Positions 18,286 to 27,291 of a DNA stretch of 37,012 nt are shown in pieces. Position numbers and translations under genes: made by a program. The notes under the pieces are model-generated. The model saw only the letters and a list, made by a program, of their open reading frames with translations, did no database searches and had not been told where the DNA came from. Numbering within the stretch: the stretch's first letter is position 1; every line of letters starts with the position of its first letter. This DNA is from Bacteroidales bacterium (GTDB lineage: Bacteria > Bacteroidota > Bacteroidia > Bacteroidales > UBA7960): the NCBI GenBank assembly GCA_003550725.1, contig PUKZ01000049.1, forward strand, positions 1 to 37,012, read 5' to 3'.

Positions 18286-19089
18286 ATGATAAAAAAAATA
18301 ATACTTATCGGAGCCGGCAATGTTGCTACTCAACTTAGCAAGGCTTTATTAAATGCCGGAAAGGAAATATTACAGATATACAGCCGAACCGAATCATCAG
18401 CTTCGGGATTAGCCCATAAAATTAATTGCCCTTATACCACCAGGCCGGAAGAGCTTTTGCCCGGAGCTGATTTGTATATTATTGCAGTGTCGGATGCGGC
18501 TATAGAAGAAATTTTAAAAACATTTCAGTTTAATAATGCACTCGTCGCTCACACATCGGGAAGTACAGATATAAAAGTTTTATATGATTATGACCTAAGG
18601 CCTGCCGTTTTTTACCCTTTACAAACATTTTCAAAAGATGTAGATGTAGATTTTAATGACATCCCTTTGTTTATAGAAGCAAAAAACGATAATGATCATA
18701 AAATATTAACCGGCCTGGCAAAATCATTATCATCAAAAGTTTTTTCAGCAGATTCGCGCCAAAGAATGTTAATACATATTGCCGCTATTTTTGCATGCAA
18801 CTTTACAAATCACTTCTTTTATTTAGCCGAAAACTTATTAAAAAAACACCGGGTTGATTTTGATATTTTAATGCCTTTGATAAAAGAAACAGTACGCAAA
18901 GTTGAACTTAAAGGACCTTTTAACGCTCAAACCGGCCCGGCTGTAAGAAGCGACAAAAACATACTAAAATTACATTCTGAAATGTTATCGTCTGTTGAAG
19001 ATTATCAAAAAATTTATAACTTTATATCAGAGAGTATCATTACCGAACATACCAATAATAGAGAAAAACATAAAAATGAGAAACTTTAA
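18286..19089 (+). CDS. Rossmann/DUF2520 dehydrogenase-like protein
   Basis: 267 aa. An N-terminal NAD(P)-binding Rossmann domain has the GAGNVA glycine motif at about 8-13 and an IYSRTESSASGLA segment that follows the second strand, as in F420-dependent NADP reductase and pyrroline-5-carboxylate reductase relatives. The C-terminal DUF2520 domain is helical (HIAAIFACNFTNHFF, with LKGPFNAQTGPAVR). The substrate is unknown. The stop codon overlaps the start of the HAD phosphatase gene by 14 bases, so the two are translationally linked. I recall this order (DUF2520, HAD, UbiA, Maf) as widespread in Bacteroidota. Confidence 0.86.
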   Translation: MIKKIILIGAGNVATQLSKALLNAGKEILQIYSRTESSASGLAHKINCPYTTRPEELLPGADLYIIAVSDAAIEEILKTFQFNNALVAHTSGSTDIKVLYDYDLRPAVFYPLQTFSKDVDVDFNDIPLFIEAKNDNDHKILTGLAKSLSSKVFSADSRQRMLIHIAAIFACNFTNHFFYLAENLLKKHRVDFDILMPLIKETVRKVELKGPFNAQTGPAVRSDKNILKLHSEMLSSVEDYQKIYNFISESIITEHTNNREKHKNEKL

Positions 19090-19597
19090 AAAACTTTTAT
19101 CAAAAATTGACACTTTCATTTTTGATGTTGATGGTGTGATGACCAATGGCATAGTTATTCTTTCCACAACAGGAGAAATGCTTCGCACAATGAACGTAAA
19201 AGATGGATATGCCTTACAGCTTGCCGTAAAAAAAGGTTATAAAATGTACATTATCTCCGGCGGCTATTCGGAAAATGTCATATCCAGATTTGAAAAGCTC
19301 GGTATCAACAATATATATCTTGGAGTAAGCAATAAGCTTGAAGTTTATAACAAGATAATTGAACAAACAAATATTCCGGCCGAAAATATTCTTTACATGG
19401 GAGATGATATACCTGACATTAAGGTAATGAAAGAAGTAGGCCTTCCTACATGTCCTGCTGATGCTGCAGAGGAAGTAAAAGCAATATCAAAATACATTTC
19501 ACCATTTAACGGAGGAAAAGGTTGCGTAAGGGACATTGTAGAGCAAGTATTAAAAGTACAGAATACATGGCTGGATAATGACGGTTTTCATTGGTAA
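19076..19597 (+). CDS. kdsC: KdsC-type HAD phosphatase (Kdo-8-phosphate phosphatase)
   Basis: 173 aa from the ATG at 19076; a longer reading frame from 18995 would overlap the upstream gene by 95 bases and adds residues that do not belong to the family. HAD motifs are all present: D17-V-D19-G in motif I (nucleophile and acid), S61-GG in motif II, K87, and GDD at 109-111 in motif IV. There is no cap domain, as in KdsC/YrbI phosphatases, which form tetramers. The enzyme is expected to dephosphorylate Kdo-8-phosphate for lipopolysaccharide core synthesis. The KDNK-like relatives that act on other nonulosonate phosphates cannot be excluded. Confidence 0.85.
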   Translation: MRNFKKLLSKIDTFIFDVDGVMTNGIVILSTTGEMLRTMNVKDGYALQLAVKKGYKMYIISGGYSENVISRFEKLGINNIYLGVSNKLEVYNKIIEQTNIPAENILYMGDDIPDIKVMKEVGLPTCPADAAEEVKAISKYISPFNGGKGCVRDIVEQVLKVQNTWLDNDGFHW

Positions 19598-19662
19598 TAA
19601 TTCAATTATATAATAACTCAAAAACCAATAATTAAATAATATACCAATAGCAATCATTAAAA

Positions 19663-20592
19663 ATGTTGACATATCTTAAACTTTTCCGTTGGCAAAATCT
19701 ATTGGTAATAGCATTTACACAATATTTGTTTCGCTATTGTATCATAGCACCTGTACTTAATAAATTTGAAATACCACTTTTTTTCTCCCATTTTGAGTTT
19801 TTTTTGCTGGTTTTGTCAACTTTATTAATAACAGCGGCAGGGTATGCCATTAACGACTATTTCGATTTAAGGATTGACCGTATCAACAAGCCACATAAAA
19901 TTATTCTCGGAAAAGATTTATCCAGAAGAAAAGCCATCCTAGCACACACTATACTAAATATTTTGGGTATTATTATTGGCTTATATATGGCTTACCGCGT
20001 AAAATCCCTCCCACTGGCAGGTATATTCATAATAGTTCCGGCACTTTTATGGCTTTATTCAATACGCCATAAACGTAAGTTCTTAATAGGAAATATCATT
20101 GTATCTATGCTCTCAGCAATTGTTATAGCTATTGTATGGGGCTTTGAATACCGTGGCCTGATTATCAGTCACGAAATTAATGAAGCAGCTGTTATTATTA
20201 ACCGTTTTCTTAGAATATATGCATTATTTGCCTTTATAATTTCATTTATCAGAGAAATAATAAAAGATATTGAAGATATCAAGGGGGATTTGAAAGCCGG
20301 TTGCAAAACAATACCAATCATTTCGGGAGTAAGAAATAGTAAAAAGCTAATAATTGTGTTGTCTGTAATATTGATATTCTTTGTAGGCTATTTCCAGATT
20401 TATCTTTTGTCTTATGAATATCATCTTATATTTGCTTACCTTTTGTTTGCTGTACAAATACCAACTATTTTGTTTATTAATAAAATAAACCTGGCAAAAG
20501 AAAAAATTGATTATACCATAAATAGCCGGTTTGCAAAATTTATTATGATCACAGGCATTTTTTCAATGTTTTTATTTTACTTTTATTTATAG
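19663..20592 (+). CDS. UbiA-family prenyltransferase (possibly geranylgeranylglycerol-phosphate type)
   Basis: 309-aa membrane protein with about nine helices. The first Asp-rich motif is N64-D-Y-F-D68-x-x-x-D72 (INDYFDLRID), which binds the prenyl diphosphate through Mg. The second is REIIKDIEDIKGD near 199-211. These place it in the UbiA superfamily. Bacteroidota members in this neighbourhood are often named geranylgeranylglycerol-phosphate geranylgeranyltransferase by similarity to archaeal DGGGP synthase; that substrate is not shown by the sequence. Alternatives are quinone or heme O prenylation. It lies 65 bases after kdsC and 6 bases before maf, so the genes are probably co-transcribed. 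Confidence 0.85.
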   Translation: MLTYLKLFRWQNLLVIAFTQYLFRYCIIAPVLNKFEIPLFFSHFEFFLLVLSTLLITAAGYAINDYFDLRIDRINKPHKIILGKDLSRRKAILAHTILNILGIIIGLYMAYRVKSLPLAGIFIIVPALLWLYSIRHKRKFLIGNIIVSMLSAIVIAIVWGFEYRGLIISHEINEAAVIINRFLRIYALFAFIISFIREIIKDIEDIKGDLKAGCKTIPIISGVRNSKKLIIVLSVILIFFVGYFQIYLLSYEYHLIFAYLLFAVQIPTILFINKINLAKEKIDYTINSRFAKFIMITGIFSMFLFYFYL

Positions 20593-20598
20593 AGCCGA

Positions 20599-21195
20599 AT
20601 GTTATTATTAAATAAACTAAAAGAACTGGATATAATTCTTGCATCACAGTCTCCCAGGCGGCAGCAATTATTAAAAGAAGCAAATATTCCTTTCAGGATA
20701 GTTGCAAAAAAAACTACAGAAACCTTTAATAATATAGCACCTCCGGGCGATATTGTTGTAAATCTTTGCCGGTCTAAAGCTAATGCATATAATGATGAGT
20801 TAACCGGGCCGCAAACTTTGTTAATTGCAGCCGATACCATAGTATTTGTCAATGGGAGGGTACTTAATAAGCCTGAAAATAAAAAAGAAACAACAAAGAT
20901 GCTTAAATTATTATCAGGAAGCATACACGATGTCTATACCGGTGTTTGTATAAAAACCATTGATAGGGAAAAATCTTTCTTCGAAAAAACAACTGTGTTT
21001 TTTGAGCAACTTACAGATGATCAAATAAGTTTTTATATAGATAAATATAAACCTTATGATAAAGCAGGGGGATATGGAATACAGGATTGGATAGGGCTTA
21101 CAGGGATCAAGCGTATAGAAGGTTCATATCATAATGTAGTAGGGCTACCGGTTGCAAGGCTTTTTAAAGAGCTGAAAACTTTTATGAAGCTATGA
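20599..21195 (+). CDS. maf: Maf-family nucleotide pyrophosphatase
   Basis: 198 aa, normal length. Conserved Maf motifs: S16-Q-S-P-R-R at the nucleotide-binding loop, AADT with D79 as the likely base, KPENKKETTKML, LSGSIHDVYTGV and YDKAGGYGIQ. Maf proteins hydrolyse the pyrophosphate of dTTP, UTP or modified nucleoside triphosphates and so clean the nucleotide pool. Here the YGIQ/EGSYHNVVGLP region resembles the dTTP/UTP (YhdE) branch. The start is 6 bases after the UbiA gene, and the gene converges with the GAF sensor gene on the other strand, only 16 bases away. Confidence 0.9.
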   Translation: MLLLNKLKELDIILASQSPRRQQLLKEANIPFRIVAKKTTETFNNIAPPGDIVVNLCRSKANAYNDELTGPQTLLIAADTIVFVNGRVLNKPENKKETTKMLKLLSGSIHDVYTGVCIKTIDREKSFFEKTTVFFEQLTDDQISFYIDKYKPYDKAGGYGIQDWIGLTGIKRIEGSYHNVVGLPVARLFKELKTFMKL

Positions 21196-21211
21196 TAATA
21201 AATACAAAATA

Positions 21212-23029
21212 TTATTTTTTCCTGCCTTTTTTAAATTTCCTGGTACTTTTTTTCAAATGCTCAGACCATTCTTGCTGGCTTTCAGACTTATGCTTGTCGT
21301 GAATATCTTTTATGGTGTTTTCAGAAGTACTATCCTTATCCGGCCCGGTCTTAATTTCATTTTTTTCATCACCTTGTTCACCTACTTTTTCTTCATGCGT
21401 ATCATCTGTTTTATCACTATCATCAGAATCCCGGCTTTCGTTATTAAGCTTTTCCATCAATTGATTAATTTCATTCTCTTTTATATCCAGATCCTTTTTT
21501 AGCTTATCTATAATATCTTTGTTTTCGCGGTCTCTTATTTCCATAGATTCTTGTGTGGCATTAAGCTCTTCCATGTTTTGACGCATTTCTTCTTCCTGTG
21601 CCCTCATCTCTTCAGCTTGTTGCTGCGATTTTTCCAACAACACAGCTGTTTTTTGATTTATCCTCGTACTACTTATTGTCGAAGCAATACTCTCACCGAT
21701 TTTCTCTACAAATTCAACCTGATAATCTTCAAATTCATTAAATGATGCAAGTTCAACTACCCCATAAATATCTTCATTAAGCTTCAAAGGCACAATCAGT
21801 AATGCAGATGGATTATCATACCCCAGGCCGGAGGTAATATAAATATAATCACCGGGTATTTCGCTAAGATGTATGGTTTTCTTTTCCAGAAAGCAGGTAC
21901 CAACAAGCCCTTCACCCGGCTGAATTTGTTTTTGCATATATTTACGGCGATCATATGCATAACAAGCAGTAAGCTCAAGAAATATCTCGTCTTCTTTTTC
22001 ATCATTAATAATAAAAATCCCTCCCTGGTTAACAGACATATATTCAACAAGATGTTTTATGATGTTGTATGAGAGTTCATTTATATCAGAATAGTTTTGT
22101 CTTAAGATATCAGCAAATTTAGCTATCCCCTGGGTTACCCAGTTTCTTTTTTCATTTTCAGCAGTTCTTTGTTTTTCTTCCTCAACGGCCTTTTTAAGGC
22201 TATGTCGCATATCCAAAAGAGCATTCCCCAACAAATCATCCTTACTAAGTGGTTCATATTCATGATCAAAGTTTTTATTCTCAAGCGCCCTGGCAAATAA
22301 AGCCGTACGCCTAAAGCCATCAACTAATTGATTAACAGATTTTGTCATCTGCCCCACCTCATCTTCATACTCATAATCACTTTTCTCCGGAATTATACCT
22401 TTAGCAAGTTTATCAACTATAGAAGAAAGCTTATTAATCGGATTTGATATTGTACGTGTAGTATAAAAACTGACAATAGCGAGAATAAATACTGATAAAA
22501 CAATGGCAAAAAGCAATACCAAGATAATATTTAAAACAGGCCCGGTAATAAATTCATATTGATCGATTGTAGCAACTAAATATGATTCTTCCGGCCCATA
22601 CCATGTAAAATAGATCCATTTCCACTGCCCGTCGGTTTCATCATAATATCGTGAATTACCATGCCTGCTAAGCTCAATATCTCTGAAATAAGGTTCGCCG
22701 GCTAAATTAAGGCCCTCATTATGCTGACATATTAAAACATTGCCTCCCCGATCAATTAATGAAACATAGCCCGTATTATAAAAACTCTTTTCATAAAAAA
22801 TTTGTTTTACATCTTCCAGCTCCCTGTCACTTGTCAAATCAAGTATAGTTGTTAAATATGACAATTCTTCAAAAAGCATATCTTCGGCATCGGCTTTTTG
22901 AGTGTTCACCCGGTTAATTATTGCAACTACTGCGAGTATAAACACTACCAATATTACAGCCAGATTTAATGTAAAAATAAAACGTTTATTTAAGTTCATG
23001 TTTCTATACCATGTAACCAGTCTTTTCAT
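21212..23029 (-). CDS. Membrane sensor with Cache-like, HAMP and GAF domains, no visible output domain
   Basis: 605 aa. TM1 (about 19-38), an extracytoplasmic single-Cache-like region (about 41-163, with GNVLICQHNEG and YYDETDGQWKWIYFTWYG), TM2 (about 165-190), HAMP (about 191-243, including DEVGQMTKSVNQLVDGF), a GAF domain (about 300-450) and a coiled coil (about 455-525, with QQQAEEMRAQEEEMRQNMEEL). Bacteroidota sensors with this coiled coil often continue into PAS or kinase domains. This one ends in a charged low-complexity tail, acidic first and then basic (KKSTRKFKKGRKK). It may signal through a partner. It lies 62 bases downstream of cysN on the same strand, so cotranscription is possible, and there is no kinase or regulator gene beside it. 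Confidence 0.85.
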   Translation of the reverse strand: MKRLVTWYRNMNLNKRFIFTLNLAVILVVFILAVVAIINRVNTQKADAEDMLFEELSYLTTILDLTSDRELEDVKQIFYEKSFYNTGYVSLIDRGGNVLICQHNEGLNLAGEPYFRDIELSRHGNSRYYDETDGQWKWIYFTWYGPEESYLVATIDQYEFITGPVLNIILVLLFAIVLSVFILAIVSFYTTRTISNPINKLSSIVDKLAKGIIPEKSDYEYEDEVGQMTKSVNQLVDGFRRTALFARALENKNFDHEYEPLSKDDLLGNALLDMRHSLKKAVEEEKQRTAENEKRNWVTQGIAKFADILRQNYSDINELSYNIIKHLVEYMSVNQGGIFIINDEKEDEIFLELTACYAYDRRKYMQKQIQPGEGLVGTCFLEKKTIHLSEIPGDYIYITSGLGYDNPSALLIVPLKLNEDIYGVVELASFNEFEDYQVEFVEKIGESIASTISSTRINQKTAVLLEKSQQQAEEMRAQEEEMRQNMEELNATQESMEIRDRENKDIIDKLKKDLDIKENEINQLMEKLNNESRDSDDSDKTDDTHEEKVGEQGDEKNEIKTGPDKDSTSENTIKDIHDKHKSESQQEWSEHLKKSTRKFKKGRKK

Positions 23030-23091
23030 ACTTTTATGTTTTTTTAATATGTTGCAAACGCATTATATTTTTAAATATTCAAAAATTATTG

Positions 23092-24366
23092 TCATATTAT
23101 CATCCCGGCTCCAACAGTATTATTGTTGGCTTCATCTATTAAAATCACACTTCCGGTTATACGGTTTAACTTATATTTATCAAAGAAAAACGGGTGAGTT
23201 GTCCTAAGTGAAATTCTGGCAATATCATTTATACCAACATCTTTATCATTCTTAATCCGGTGCAGGGTATTAATATCTATTTTATAAAGGACATTTTTAA
23301 CAATACATTTTGCTTCCCGTGTTGTATGTTTGATAATATATTTACCATTAATTTCAAGTTTGTCGTTGCTCATCCAGCATATCATAACATCAAAATCCTG
23401 GCTTATTTCGGGCACATTATTTTCACGAACAATCATGTCGCCACGGCACACATCCAATTCATCCTCAAGCCTTATTGTTGCCGACATAGGGGCAAATGCT
23501 TCTTTGATAGTACCTTCCGGCCCTTCTATGGCTTTTATTTTTGTCGTAAACCCCGAGGGTAAGACCATTACTTCGTCTCCCGGTTTATAAACCCCTCCTG
23601 CTATACGCCCTGCATAACCCCTGTAGTCGGGATATTCTTCTGATTGTGGCCTTATAACATATTGTACCGGAAATCGGCAATCAACCATATTCAAATCACT
23701 GCCTATATGAATTGTTTCCAAAAGATACATCAAAGTAGAGCCTTTATACCATAACATATTTTTAGACTTATCAACAACATTATCACCATGCAATGCACAA
23801 ATTGGTATAAAATGTATGTCCTGAATATCAAGTTTGGACGCAAAAGCCTTCAGGTCGTTTTTAATTTTTTCAAATACACTTTGGCTATAATCTACCAGGT
23901 CCATTTTATTGACACATATAACAAGATGCGGTATTCCAAGAAGTGAAGCTATAAAGATATGCCTTTTGGTTTGTTCTATAACACCTTTTCGTGAGTCTAC
24001 CAAAATAACAGCAAGATTAGCTGTTGATGCTCCTGTTACCATATTTTTTGTGTATTGAAGATGGCCCGGTGTATCGGCTATAATGAATTTTCTTTTTGGA
24101 GTTGCAAAGTATCTGTAAGCTACATCAATTGTAATACCCTGTTCTCGCTCGGCGCGTAGCCCATCTGTTAATAAAGCCAGGTTGACATGATCACATCCGC
24201 TGTTAAAGCTGGAAATTTTTATCGACTCATATTGATCCTGAAAGATAGCTTTGCTGTCATATAATAACCGCCCGATAAGTGTACTTTTGCCATCATCAAC
24301 GCTGCCGGCTGTAGTAAAACGCAAAAGTTCCATATTTTGATAACCATTATCCTTGATCTTTCTCAT
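23092..24366 (-). CDS. cysN: Sulfate adenylyltransferase subunit 1 (GTPase)
   Basis: 424 aa. Translation-factor-like GTPase: G1 GSVDDGKST (21-29), G2 in the QGIT segment (76-79), G3 DTPGH (98-102), G4 NKMD (153-156), followed by beta-barrel domains 2 and 3. With CysD it couples GTP hydrolysis to APS formation from ATP and sulfate. The start is an ATG; no APS-kinase fusion is present, which agrees with the separate cysC. It is 21 bases after cysD. The order cysC-cysD-cysN is the usual one. Confidence 0.92.
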   Translation of the reverse strand: MRKIKDNGYQNMELLRFTTAGSVDDGKSTLIGRLLYDSKAIFQDQYESIKISSFNSGCDHVNLALLTDGLRAEREQGITIDVAYRYFATPKRKFIIADTPGHLQYTKNMVTGASTANLAVILVDSRKGVIEQTKRHIFIASLLGIPHLVICVNKMDLVDYSQSVFEKIKNDLKAFASKLDIQDIHFIPICALHGDNVVDKSKNMLWYKGSTLMYLLETIHIGSDLNMVDCRFPVQYVIRPQSEEYPDYRGYAGRIAGGVYKPGDEVMVLPSGFTTKIKAIEGPEGTIKEAFAPMSATIRLEDELDVCRGDMIVRENNVPEISQDFDVMICWMSNDKLEINGKYIIKHTTREAKCIVKNVLYKIDINTLHRIKNDKDVGINDIARISLRTTHPFFFDKYKLNRITGSVILIDEANNNTVGAGMII

Positions 24367-24387
24367 TTAAATAATTGTTATTTAAAA

Positions 24388-25293
24388 TTAAAAATATCCT
24401 TCTTTTTTTCTATCTTCCATTGACGTTTCCGAACGTTTATCATCAGCTCTGGAGCCCCTTTCAGTATTTATGGCAGCTGCGACCTCCAGGATTATTTCTT
24501 CAACAGTTTCGGCGTCAGATAAAGTAGCTCCGGTACAGCTCATATCGCCAATGGTGCGGAACCTTACACGCATCTCCTCCCACTTTTCACCTTCCATTAA
24601 CTCTATATAATCACTCTTTGCAAGCAGCACACCTTTTCTGTTGACACATTCCCTTGTATGTGAGAAATATAATGAAGGCATCTCAATATTTTCCATCAAA
24701 ACATACTGCCACACATCCATCTCTGTCCAATTACTTAACGGAAAAACCCTGAAATGTTCACCGTCTTTTTTCCGGCCGTTATACAAATTCCATAACTCAG
24801 GGCGTTGATTTCTTGGATCCCACTGGCCGAAAAAATCCCTGTGCGAAAACACCCTTTCTTTGGCGCGAGATTTCTCCTCATCACGCCGGCCTCCACCTAT
24901 AGCTGCATCAAACCCATACTTTTCAATAGTATCAAGCAAAGTAACAGTCTGTATAACATTGCGGCTTGCATTAGGCCCTGTTTCTTCCTTAGCCCTGCCA
25001 CTGTCAATCGACTCCTGTACATAACCAACAATAAGTTGTGCATTTATTCTTTCTATTAATGAATCACGAAATTTTATCGTCTCCGGAAAATTATGGCCCG
25101 TATCAATATGCAGCAAAGGAAACGGTATCCTTGCCGGGCTAAATGATTTTAAAGCTATATGTGTCATTACTATAGAATCTTTACCACCCGAAAACAACAA
25201 AACCGGGCGTTCAAACTGCGCTGCAACTTCACGCATCACAAAAATAGATTCTGATTCAAGCTCTCTAATATGATTAAGGTTATATGCTTGCAT
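24388..25293 (-). CDS. cysD: Sulfate adenylyltransferase subunit 2
   Basis: 301 aa, the normal length. The PP-loop SGGKDS is at 35-40, followed by LLHIDTGHNFPE and the conserved DAAIGGGRRDEEKSRAKER and YFSHTREC segments. It is the ATP-pyrophosphatase subunit that makes adenosine-5'-phosphosulfate together with CysN. The coding start is 2 bases after the cysC stop, so the genes are translationally close and belong to one operon. No cysH, cysI or cysJ reductase gene lies within the window, so the operon supplies activated sulfate only. Confidence 0.93.
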   Translation of the reverse strand: MQAYNLNHIRELESESIFVMREVAAQFERPVLLFSGGKDSIVMTHIALKSFSPARIPFPLLHIDTGHNFPETIKFRDSLIERINAQLIVGYVQESIDSGRAKEETGPNASRNVIQTVTLLDTIEKYGFDAAIGGGRRDEEKSRAKERVFSHRDFFGQWDPRNQRPELWNLYNGRKKDGEHFRVFPLSNWTEMDVWQYVLMENIEMPSLYFSHTRECVNRKGVLLAKSDYIELMEGEKWEEMRVRFRTIGDMSCTGATLSDAETVEEIILEVAAAINTERGSRADDKRSETSMEDRKKEGYF

Positions 25294-25295
25294 TA

Positions 25296-25871
25296 TTATT
25301 TAAATGTTATTTTTGGAATAATAAAATCACTCAATTGTTTAACTACCTGGTCTACAGAATATTTTTCGGTATTTAATTCAATAGCAGGATTATCGGGTGC
25401 TTCGTAGGGAGATTCCACTCCGGTGAAATTTTCAATCAATCCTTTACGGGCTTTTTCGTATAACCTTTTAGGATCACGATTTTCACATGTTGCCAGTGAT
25501 GCTTTCACATAAACTTCGATATAATCCTGAAAACCAATTATTTTTCGTGCAAACTGACGTATCCTTTTTGTTGGACTTATAAAAGAATTAATAACAATAA
25601 TGCCGGCGTCAAGAAATAATTTTGAGATCTGAGCAATCCTTCTGATATTTTCATGACGGCCCTCTAATGAAAAATCCAAGTCATTGTGAATTGTTGACCG
25701 TAAATAGTCAGCATCAAAAACTTGCGTTAAAAAACCCTTACTAAAAAGCAATCTTTCAAATCGAACAGCAATTGTGGTTTTCCCGGATCCGGGAAGTCCT
25801 GTCATCCAGATAACCCTGGCATTCTGCTTTAAAAAGGCCTCTTTGTCGTGACGTTTTAATAAAAAATCCAT
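25296..25871 (-). CDS. cysC: Adenylylsulfate kinase
   Basis: 191 aa. P-loop GLPGSGKT at 25-32, DADYLRSTIHNDLDFSLEGRHENIRRIA (the APS-binding and DGDN-like region, here DADY) and FISP with the conserved Ser. It phosphorylates APS to PAPS. First gene of cysC-cysD-cysN on the minus strand. The variant LPGSGKT in place of LSGSGKS and DADY in place of DGDN are seen in some Bacteroidota CysC proteins and do not look damaging. PAPS can feed assimilation or sulfotransferases. Confidence 0.9.
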   Translation of the reverse strand: MDFLLKRHDKEAFLKQNARVIWMTGLPGSGKTTIAVRFERLLFSKGFLTQVFDADYLRSTIHNDLDFSLEGRHENIRRIAQISKLFLDAGIIVINSFISPTKRIRQFARKIIGFQDYIEVYVKASLATCENRDPKRLYEKARKGLIENFTGVESPYEAPDNPAIELNTEKYSVDQVVKQLSDFIIPKITFK

Positions 25872-25921
25872 AGCAGTAAAAGTATTTGATTGACTGCCAT
25901 TATTATTAATTTTTATGGTGT

Positions 25922-25929
25922 TAAAGATA
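25922..25929 (-). promoter_or_regulatory. Candidate -7 box upstream of cysC
   Basis: TATCTTTA on the minus strand is one base off TAnnTTTG and lies about 50 bases before the cysC ATG. A TTTTTGG tract (minus strand, plus-strand positions about 25953-25959) lies roughly 23 bases further upstream, slightly long for a -33 element. Weak candidate. Confidence 0.3.
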
Positions 25930-26061
25930 AATAAACTTAATCAACTATTATTACCAAAAACTTGATTTATTAAAAATTAATCAAAAAAATATACCTTGCA
26001 AATTTAAAAAAATAGAAGATAAAAAACCTCAGGCCGTAGTGTCTATTCCCGGCAACATATG

Positions 26062-26100
26062 TAAAAAAGCCGCCCAATTTGAAATATTGAAGCGGCTTTA
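26062..26100 (-). terminator. Intrinsic terminator after rpoD
   Basis: Read on the minus strand, AAAGCCGC and GCGGCTTT form an 8-bp perfect stem with an 18-base loop. The sequence immediately downstream is a run of T (about six). It lies about 60 bases beyond the rpoD stop at 26158 and just before the cysC promoter region, so it probably ends rpoD transcription and separates it from the cys operon. Confidence 0.8.
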
Positions 26101-26157
26101 AAAAATATATCTGAATATTTTAAGCTTTACAGGTTGCCATTTCAGCGGGGCAAAATT

Positions 26158-27024
26158 TTACTGTCCCAAGTAAGCCTTTAGGAGTTTGCTTCTTGAAGTA
26201 TGTTTTAATCTTCTGATAGCCTTTTCCTTTATTTGCCTAACTCTTTCCCTGGTAAGGTCAAATTTGGCACCTATTTCATCTAAAGTAAGGCCATGATTCA
26301 TACCAATACCAAAATAGAGGTTAATAACATCCCTTTCCTTTTCGGTAAGAGTTGACAATGAGCGTTGTATTTCTCTTGCAAGGGATTCATGCATCAGGCT
26401 CGAATCGGCATTAGGTGAATCCTGGTTAATATATACGTCAAGCAAGCTGGCATCCTCACCCTGAACTAAAGGTGCATCGACCGAAACATGGTGAGTTGAT
26501 ATCCGAAATGATTCGGATATTTTATCCTCGTTAAGCTCCAACGAATCGGCTAATTCCTCTGTTGAAGGAGGGCGCTCATATTTTTGCTCAAGTTTGGATG
26601 CTTCCTTTTTTATTTTGTTCAATGAACCAACCTGGTTAAGTGGCAACCTTACAATTCTTGACTGCTCAGCCAATGCTTGAAGTATCGATTGACGAATCCA
26701 CCAAACGGCATAAGAGATAAATTTAAAACCTCTTGTTTCATCAAACCTTTTTGCTGCTTTAATCAAACCCAAATTACCTTCATTTATCAAATCCGGCAAG
26801 CTAAGCCCCTGATTCTGATATTGCTTGGCAACAGAAACAACAAAACGCAAATTGGCCTTAGTAAGTTTCTCCAGGGCAACCTGGTCGCCTTGTTTGATTC
26901 TTTGAGCAAGCTGAACCTCTTCCTCTGCCGAAATCAAAGGCACTTTACCTATCTCCTGCAAATACTTGTCTAATGAAGCCGTATCCCGATTGGTTATTGA
27001 TTTTGATATCTTTAATTGTCTCAT
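26158..27024 (-). CDS. rpoD: Primary RNA polymerase sigma factor (short sigma-70)
   Basis: 288 aa. Regions 1.2 (about 16-50: [25 protein letters not shown]), 2 (about 55-125, with the core-binding [37 protein letters not shown]), 3 (about 130-205) and 4 (about 215-285, with helix-turn-helix [28 protein letters not shown]). Region 1.1 is missing, as is usual for the Bacteroidota housekeeping sigma factor, which recognises TTTG/TAnnTTTG promoters. The gene stands alone, with its own leader and terminator. Similar non-essential group 2 sigmas are possible but this sequence has the primary-factor pattern. Confidence 0.92.
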   Translation of the reverse strand: MRQLKISKSITNRDTASLDKYLQEIGKVPLISAEEEVQLAQRIKQGDQVALEKLTKANLRFVVSVAKQYQNQGLSLPDLINEGNLGLIKAAKRFDETRGFKFISYAVWWIRQSILQALAEQSRIVRLPLNQVGSLNKIKKEASKLEQKYERPPSTEELADSLELNEDKISESFRISTHHVSVDAPLVQGEDASLLDVYINQDSPNADSSLMHESLAREIQRSLSTLTEKERDVINLYFGIGMNHGLTLDEIGAKFDLTRERVRQIKEKAIRRLKHTSRSKLLKAYLGQ

Positions 27025-27084
27025 ATTATATATTTAAGCTTTTGATAGTTAGGAGGTTTTTCTATTACAAGGCAAAAAAGTATG

Positions 27085-27092
27085 CAAAGATA
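27085..27092 (-). promoter_or_regulatory. Candidate -7 box TATCTTTG of rpoD
   Basis: On the minus strand TATCTTTG matches TAnnTTTG exactly and sits about 60 bases upstream of the rpoD ATG. A well-placed -33 TTTG was not found. The box would be read by the product of the gene itself. Confidence 0.4.
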
Positions 27093-27291
27093 CAAAAATT
27101 TCCTAATCATTCATTAAAAAAACGCACTTTTTTCTTTCATATTACTTTATATTAAGGTTTATTAACCTAATTCATTTATTTTAAGGCAACTATATTGCTT
27201 TAAATAAATTTTTGAAAATTAAATTCTCTTTATATTATAAGGGCAAATTAACCCAAATAGGAATTTAATTTTTTTGTTGTATAATATTAGT

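Noticed and set aside
18995-19075. Longer N-terminus for KdsC
   Set aside because: It would lie inside the DUF2520 gene, and the extra 27 residues have no counterpart in the family.
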